From NCBI RefSeq assembly GCF_016920785.2, contig NW_024609836.1, positions 6,876,406 to 6,940,405 on the forward strand: DNA of 64,000 nucleotides. Reading direction: 5' to 3'. The stretch comes from Ixodes scapularis. Its lineage: Eukaryota; Arthropoda; Arachnida; Ixodida; Ixodidae. Below, one piece after another: positions 12,901-21,900 of the stretch (positions are counted from its first letter, which is position 1; each line of letters begins with the position of its first letter). Made by a program: the position numbers and the translations under genes. The notes below the pieces were generated by a model, which searched no databases, was not told the DNA's origin, and saw only the letters and a list, made by a program, of their open reading frames with translations.

Positions 12901-15900
12901 ACTCTCAACTGAAGTTTATTGAAAATTCGCACATTATATAGCCACAAAAACCTTGTTTACCCTACCTGCTCAGTCCGTGTTTCAAAAATTCCAACTCATT
13001 TGTAGATAAGGATAGGGACGTGTCACTTATACATTTCTCCTCTCGGTTCCTAATTTCAAATGCCTCGTGCAATTCTCGCGACACTTTATCTTTATACCTA
13101 GCCAAAATCTTAGTGTCATAAATCTACACGTGGCTATATTTGGGTCGTGACTTGCGAGAACAAACGTATTTACAAGTTTGTGCAAAGCCAATACACCCGA
13201 AATGTCGGAAAAGACAATTTGGAAAGTGCAAGGAGTAGCCGGATTGTACTTGTTCAATGATATATTATTCATAAAACAACTGGAAAGTAACAACAAAAGT
13301 AACGTTGTTACTTTCATCGTTACGTCAGAAAAAGTAATGGAACTACACTTACAAGTTACAATTTTAAAAAAAGTAACTCGATACAGTTAGAAGTCACCAA
13401 AAAAGTAACGAAGTTACAGTAACGCGTTACTACCCAAGACTGTGTGAAACTGCCAAGCGCCTCTTTCTGTAACAATGGCCCTAAAGGGAACTTCAAGCTT
13501 ATGTGTTTTAGCAGTCAAAAATATGACGAGGTTCAATTTCTGGCTAGACCGGACGCTGTTTAGCAACCCCGATAGTTGCAATTTGCTGCATAAGTCCTAT
13601 ATTTCCCCTTTGACAAGGGTCCTGAGAGACTCCCTTGAAATCCTTGTCGATGACCTGGATTGCCTTCCCACCGTAAAGGGCGGACGGAGCAACGACGAAT
13701 CCTCCTTCCTTATTAGCAGTTACCAGCTTGAGGTTGTGTTTCGAAAAGTAGGCGACAATGTTGCTGGTCTTGAAGCTTCTCGTTGACTGGCCAGCGGTGC
13801 GTTGGAGAATGTCCACGCCGTCGGCCACGCATCGTTGTTCGTGCTCAAACCACCAAACATCAAGTCTGCGTTGGACCACGGACCAAAGTTTAGCCAGGAA
13901 CCGATATTGTGCCCCGTCACAAAGCTGTCCTTGGTGAGATGGATGGGTGGCTTGGCTGTGTCTGAGCACAAAGAATGACGCGTGGCCGAAGGCGTGGACC
14001 TTCTCCAGGATTTTTAAAAACTGGGCTGGCTTTCAACGTTGATTGCCTCCACTTCTTCAATATTACCATGTGCCCTAAAGCATCTAATTAAAAGAGTAAT
14101 TATTGAATTTAAATTAATTAGTCATCTATTAGTTGCATTCTCTCTTGGACATAATGCCCGCCTGGCCATATAACTTCCTTGCACAGACCGCAATTGTGTA
14201 AGTCTCACGGCTTTTTTTAGAAAAATCTGTATTCAACAAAAATAAAACACCCTGATGTTGCCTTTTAATCTCATCTGAATTCATTATTGTTGCTGAGATG
14301 TCGGATATATATGTGACTGTATCACAGTTTTTTGTTTTGTTTTTAGTTTTCACACAACTAACATATACCAACATTTATAGTGTTTTTACCAGATTAATTT
14401 ACTGTTTATATCCCCTTGTTGCTTTGACTTGTTTATTTAATTGCATAATGTTTTGCAGAACTGTTATTATGTAACTATCTTGGGCTGCTGAATGTTAGGG
14501 GAGGGGGGGGGGGGGGGCAGAGGCTGTCAGACACCACATCTTTATTTCTGTCCCTTATGAAACAAATAAAGAAAAAAAATTGGGTTTCCAGAATACTTGT
14601 TTTACTGGGTCCCCCAAGCCATTTGCTCAACCTTCCCTGTCCCAAAGTGCTAAGCATGTTTTACAGTTTAAGCACTACTTTAGCAGATCTGAGTCACCTA
14701 TTGATGCATAGCCGGGCGTCGTGCACTCCATAGTATGTGCATTACTGTGTACATGGTCTGCAGGCTTGCGAGCTGCTTTACTGCATCACTCCAACCCAAC
14801 ACTCTGCCAAGCGTCCTTTATAGAACCGTCTTACGTTTCACCATGCACCAGTAGTCAACTAAAAGTTAGGATCCCCATTGCAGCGCACCTACTCTTAGTG
14901 CCTCCTTTCTGCCCACCAAACCTACGTCAATGGGAATCGCCTTCCCGCAGTCATAAAGCTCCTTCCCCTTACGAAAAGCGAGCGATCGCAGATTTAGAAT
15001 TCGGAGCATCCAGTCTCGGTGGTGGAGCGGCTGAGCGACAACTCTAAGGGGCGCATTGACTTTAGCTGCACGTGCCTGGCACTCGCTGGCATTTTCGCCG
15101 CGCTCCTACCACCGTTACGCTGCTGTTCCTGCTGTCCTCTTCACCCCCACTGCCGACCAACGCCTCGCCAGCCCAGCGTACAAAACGAAAGGCCATCAAG
15201 CTGGACCAGCGCAGCATACATTAACCCCTTAAGTGCCACTTTTTTTTTCCTAAAGTAACCTAAAAGTGTCATATTTTATTCCTCTAGTATTACACATAAA
15301 ATTTGAAAAAATTATTATGCAAAAATCAGCGGAGGCAAAAAAAATGTGCCAACTAAAACGAGTGCTCCCATCTATGATTCGCGCCGCAAAGCTACTCGGA
15401 CAAGCCTAGCTCATCTGTGGAATTGAGGACTACCGAATAAAGCACTGGACGAGCTGAGCTCGTCCATGGCATTTTTAGACAGAAAGTGGCCGACCAGCTC
15501 AGCTCGTCCAAGGCACTTTAGGGTGAACTACCTTAGCTCCTAAGGAAGCCGACTGGCGTACCCTTCCCACAGATTAATAGGCGTAACCCCCAAGTAAAAA
15601 TGACTTTTTAAACTTGATAGTAACTCCGGCCGGTCGGAGGGACCTTCCAACATGCCGGCACTGCATCGTAACGTATTGCTTCGCCGACCTTCGAACGGCT
15701 CGTAACGAGGCCCGTAACAGCACTGCATCCCTCCGATATTCGCGTAACTTTCTATCGTGAAGCGCTGCTGGCACAATCGCTTAGTTGGCTGCAATAACGT
15801 CGCTAGTGTAAATATTGAAATGTTGAGAGCGACTATGGATCAAACTCGTCCAAAAAAGGTGGCGCTAAGAACTTCTTGGGATCGCTCGAGGCACTCCGTC

Positions 15901-18900
15901 AGCGTGCTCAGAGCACCTGCTATTTGACAGTTATAGTTACTAACGCCGCTGATTTTAGAATAGCAATCACTAATTTGTTAAATGATGTTTCGTACTAATC
16001 TCATATTTCTATCTTATCGTTGCTTTTACTTTTATATGTATAGGCAGTGTTCACGAGGCGTCACGCTTCAGTGTGGGCCTGCTACCCGCCATAGCCTTGG
16101 CTAACGTTGACAGTGCGCCCGAAGGCGCTTCGCGTACGTACGGAACTATGCGAAGGCGTTCTTGGCGCGCGAACTCGCGGCATTCCTCGAGATGGAAACG
16201 TTTGGGTACGTCCGCAGCAAAACTTCGAAACAAAAGCAAGACCCACTTGTTTTCGGGGTGACAGCAGGGGTGGATGATGCCGTTCATGTCCAGATACAGG
16301 TTGTCGAACTCCACGTCGTTGGGGTTAGGTTTCGTCATGTCCACCGGCACCTTGACGCCGTCAACCACCTGCGGCTGTTTTGCGAGGAGGCGAGGGCAAG
16401 CACGTCACTCAAGGCGGCACTCTAGCGCTTTTTGTAGAAGCCTGATTTTGATGTCATATTGTTTGTTGCCGTTCAGCAAATAAAATTGACCAGTTCAAGA
16501 TGGCAAGACTTCCTGCTAGTAGACGTCCTGGTAATAGAAACACATGGGCAATATTCCCTCAGGTCCATTTGACCAATGAAAATAGTTAATTGCGTAAAGA
16601 TTCCAAGCTGTACTATTACAGTCATGTCTCGTTAATATGGACCCCATTAATATGGATACCCCTCTTTTGTGAACACCACTTTCGGGGACAAACTGGGAAA
16701 ATACATGCATTTTTGACTCATTATTATGGACTACTCACATTATGGACAATTTTTTACGGGAACACAGGCGTCCATATTAACGAGATATCACTGTATTGCT
16801 CTTTTTAGGCAGTTTGTGCCATATGTTTGAACAAAAGCTTTGGGTGTAGAAGTACAGTAATACAGCAATTATTGATCGAAAACGCCATCTGCGAAAGTGA
16901 AGAAAGAGGAACGTTTCACAATCTTTGGTAACAATTTCATTTGGGAAATCGGCCGCCCATGAGTGTAATTTCGTGTTTTTTTAGGGAGCTTCAAGGGCTT
17001 AGGTTGAGTTATCACCATAAACAGAAGATTTCAGGTTCCACATGAGTGCCCCTTTAAGGCTGTTTCATGCAGTTGCCTTTGTGTGAACACCGTTCTGCGT
17101 AACTGGTTACAACAAGTAAACATAGGGGCATACTGACACCCTCTATCAGAGAACACTATTAATTTGCATAGTATATATCTTTATCATTTTTTAAGCGCCA
17201 TTGATTCACCGTGGGTCTAGTTATACTCGGATCGTAAGTGTTCCAGGACTGCAGTTGGACACGCTCAAAGGCAAATATGAAAAACCAGCCTTGACACCGC
17301 AAACAAACAATTATTCTTTTCACGCAAAGAACTACGCCATTTGTCAAAACACCATCCAGAAACTTTCTTACTGTGGAGTAACATACTTGCGGATAAAACC
17401 AAACAAAATGAAACCAACTTGGAGAAACGTGAAAGATATCAAATAGTTCAGGGGTTTGACTTTGGTCATTGCGAGAGCGAGGTCTAATTTGCATCTCGCG
17501 GAGCGTGCAAAGATAGCTTTTTTAGACGGTTTGTCCGCTAACGCGAGCGAAGAATGTAGTTCATCTGCTACGAAGTGCCATTTGTGGACGAAAATGAAAC
17601 AAGAAAACGCCGTATGTCGTCTATTAGTCGGCCAGGAGAAAAGTCGATAGTCCGCAACGAAACGAGCACCGCGGCGAAGTGAGATTAAATGCAGGCTGTG
17701 ATTGTGGTTGTCCGCTATTTCACGTTAAAACTAACAACTTGCGCTTTGTTTGCAAGTCCGAGGTTGTCCTGCTGTGCCATACAAGGCGACGTCGACCGGC
17801 AGACCTCTCTCGCTATGCGGAGCACAAGTTTCCCTGTTTCTTTTGTAGAGGCTGTGGTGATGCCAGAGAGACACTGATCTCTGATTGAAGGATAGTCGGT
17901 AGCCCTCGAAGCAAGCTGCCTTGAGGTCTACCCACTATCCTTCCGTCAGAGCCAAACAAAGCTCGGCTTTCTGACGTCACCACAACACCTTCAAAAGAAG
18001 CAGACAAACTTGCGCTCCACATTGGTATGTTGACGAAACATTCTCGCCAGATTTTTGCCCGATCGTAAGCCCGCGAACGGCTCGGAAACGTCTCTTAGGT
18101 TGATTATGCGCAGGCTGTGGCACCGTGTCCGATCGGCGGCCAAGAACGCTCTAGCTCCCACTTCGAATAAAAATCGGACCTCAAGTATGGTGCCTGAAAC
18201 GTGTCTTCAACTGCCGCGACTAGCGCATCCTCGTTTGTGTTTCCTAGACCTTTGCCCGACGACGTCGCAATCGTGTAATGCCGTCGCCTGCCACGATACT
18301 GGCAGTGGTGCGGCAGCAGTGGTGTATGCGGCAGACGCCTGCTGTGACGCAGGTCGCTCCCGAGCGTGACGGTTTGCGGAAGCTTTGGCAGCCATGACAA
18401 CAGCGACGCATGTGCACGCTCGTCCTCCTTGTCGGAACTTCTACAACGTACTCCCAAGATTGCAACAACTTACGGCGTGACATTGACAGCTTGCGCAATG
18501 TAATTTGCCACCAGTTCGGGACCCCTTTGGATGCACGGGTGGTTCTCGGCCTTATTCGTTTGGCAACGACTCGGCGACGCCATCTATTGGGTAGCCCCGG
18601 CACACTTCCGGTTCACATCTATTTCCACACATCATCCTTTATCGTAAGAGTGAATTAAGTCTGACCGTGCTATAGGTGGCCATTTCCAGAAATACTGCGA
18701 AACCTGCCGTCTGGCTCAAAATCGGAAGTGATTGGGGGCTACTTGCACACATGCGCCAACACGTTCCAACTCGCGCGAGAAGGAGTGAATTAGACGCTAA
18801 ACACACAAGTCAAAGGCACATTCCAGGCACCGTATCTTGGGAGTTGCGAGGAGTCACTCACTTCCCTGTGATGCGCTCAATGTTTCTTCAATATCGGTGC

Positions 18901-21900
18901 ACTTTTGGGGTTTCCATGACCACAAAACTTCGCCTTCGTGAGTTCCAACTCAAAATAATGGTCGTGCCATGACAGCTCGGATATCCTAAGTTAAACGGAT
19001 ACTTTGGATGTGACCGAGGAAAATAGAGGGAAAGGGCACTTCAGTTCTCAACATTTTCTATGATTGTTGGGCCTTGATGGGTCATGTCTTCATAAGAACA
19101 AAGGCACACATAACTGCCCTGTCAAAAGTCCTTGAACTCGCTGCAAATTAATTTACATGAAAGTGTGATAAACTGCCTCCAATCGCATAATTGAGAAAGC
19201 CTAGCACAGGACTTGGTATTGGCACATACAAGTTTTACAGTTGCTGGAGACTTTACAGGCCTGACAGTAGCCCCGGTAAGCAACAATTAGGTCTTCTAGT
19301 TACTAGCACATAGCCAGGAATATCTTATTTTTTTTCCTTTTCAAAAAGGGGGGGAGGGGGTATTCGTGCAGCATGAAACAAAGATGTGGGCAGTCATTTT
19401 GTTAGGTTGATGGGAAAATCAGATGGGGCACCGAAAACGGAAATACCCCTTCAGCGTTTAGTTTTATATGAATAGAGGGAGGGTTCTGCATTTTCCGAGT
19501 TTATTTTGGAGAGAAATTTGTGGACGGTTTTCAGAGTTTTAGTTAAAACCCTGAGCTTTTAAATTATTCCGAGCTCAAATTCTTAGGTTTTGGGCTCACA
19601 CAATAATTTTGGATCCATCTGATGTTGTGACTCTATAGAATTTGAAGACATTCAAAGAAAGGGCCTCAAGAAATATGAAAACACTTGAAGATAAACATTC
19701 GGCAGATCTCTGCCTGGTTAGGAATAGACATTAGACGACAAATAGGGAACCTAACCAAAAGTTTCATGTATTCAACTTTTGGTTTAGTAAAGCCAGACTG
19801 TTTTTTATTAAACGTTTGGTTAGAGTCCCTCCCTATCTTTCATCTAATATAAACACAGAATTAAAACATTCTGTACCTCGACTGGCAATTCAAGCATAGT
19901 GAGCTATTTTTAAATTGAGGCCAACAACTTAAAGACGAACTGAAGTGGTTTACTGAATCAGACCCTGCATCAATGGAAGAAACTACGAACCATAGCAATA
20001 ACACAAATTAACTACAATGGACTTCTTCCAAAACCAACGCGCCCCATCGCGGCGAAATACCACGCAGTGCACTCTGGGAACTAGTTGTCCACACAGTTTC
20101 AGTTTCGACTGAGCAGCTTCATCCCATGCTATCACGCCGCAACCGAACGCGCTGCTTGCGTTTTCGATTATCTGACTTTTTCCGAATGCACAGTACACTC
20201 ATTCTCGAGCAATACAAAACAAAGACCAGGGCACTTTCCTTCGTTCCCAAAACACCGGATATTGTGCGTGCGTATGCAAACTTAGTATGGCGTGGCTTAG
20301 TCACCTCACGCCACAAGTGCATCTTTGAGCTCAATTTCAATAATCCCGTCTAGTACCAGTGAACTACATCTGAAAATTTGTCACTTTGAGCCTTGCACGT
20401 ATTTTGTTTGCCAAACGTCCGCTTCTTGTTACTTCATTGGGCGAAAAGCAAGCCGCATCCTCACAGGAGTATAACGTTGAGCCCAGCGTTGACGCATGAA
20501 CTTTTCAGGAAACGCAGTAAATTTGACCTCACTACTGCACAAAAGTTACTATGATGTCTTCCTCGTGTCATCATATATCTCCCACTCAAATTTTATGCTG
20601 ATAGAAGCTTAAGTTTTCGCAAACACTGTGATCGGCTAGCTACGACACAAGATAGCAAGCGTCCCCTACTCCTCGCTAAGCCTTGTTGGACAAGCTTTTA
20701 CTGAAGCCCGAGATCTGTGCCTGAATGGTGTGTCTGAAATTATTTCGGCATACTCAGTCAGGAAGAAAGTAAACACATAACAAATATTATGGCCATTAGC
20801 AACCGTCAAATTCGCTTTGAATAATTTTGTTCGTTTGGCGCACCGCATCCGTCCGGCGCACTTATGACGAACGGTGCGACATTTTTCACAAAAGTGCTCA
20901 ACTTGCTTTCTTAAAACGGTTTGTATGTGCGAATGTGCCTATACTATTGCATGCAGCAATGTAGACTTTCCATTTTCCCGGGGGGCGGGAGGGGGGAGGG
21001 GGGTGTTGCACGTTACCTTCTCGCCAGAACTGGAGATTGAGGCTAACAAAAGCACGCTGGGATTCCATTTCCCAAGTATTTTGTCAATAAAAGCAACGTG
21101 GGCATTATTTTGTCTACATGCCACTACTACAGGGAGTATTCCCTGGTGGCCATAGCCGTGTGCGCGAATGCTGAGCGCGTGCTGATGGCGAGCCTCCACA
21201 GTTCTTTTGCAACGTGCATTCTGCACCCTCAAGAGTGCCGGTCTTAGCAGCCTATTGATGTGAGCTCATTCTGAGCATGCGCTCTAAACAGCACCCACAA
21301 ATATGGCGTCCAGTGAATACTCCCTATACTCTGTTTCATGCTTGGCGTACAACGCTGTTAAAGCCACTGGCGCGAGCATGAGGCTTGATCTTGTTGATCA
21401 TTTGCATGCGTGCTCGCGCGAACGAAACTATAAAGAAAGTTACGTGCTCGCGCCAGTAGCTTTGGCAGCGTTGCATACTAAGTATGAACCAAGTATACAA
21501 GCTCGTCACATGGCGCGTAAACAGCGTCTCGGTAAGGATCATGGCCTGGGCCCGGGAGGGGGGGGGGGAACACAAGCCCCCTCCCCCCCATAGTCTACAC
21601 CTATGATTGAGGATAACTTTATGCGCATACGCGATGTTGAATATTAGTGGAATGCAAGCGGATGGGGACTTTGCTTCGTGCAGTGCTGCGGGTCAGTACA
21701 GATAAGAGATAAGTGTGTTCAAATTGAGCTTTTCAATGGCGCCTCCGAGTTTTACCTCGCATACTCAGGCGTATTAAGAAAAACAGTAATTGCAAAAAGT
21801 TATCTTTTGTCTATGGACGCACGAAACAAACTAACTTCCTGATCAACAACACTAACGTAAAAGCGCGAGCTCGATGTATGCATACTTATTGGTTGCTACA

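Noticed and set aside
18055..18603. Overlapping ORFs of 98-119 codons on both strands
   Set aside because: No motif or splice context; open frames arise from GC-rich codon composition.
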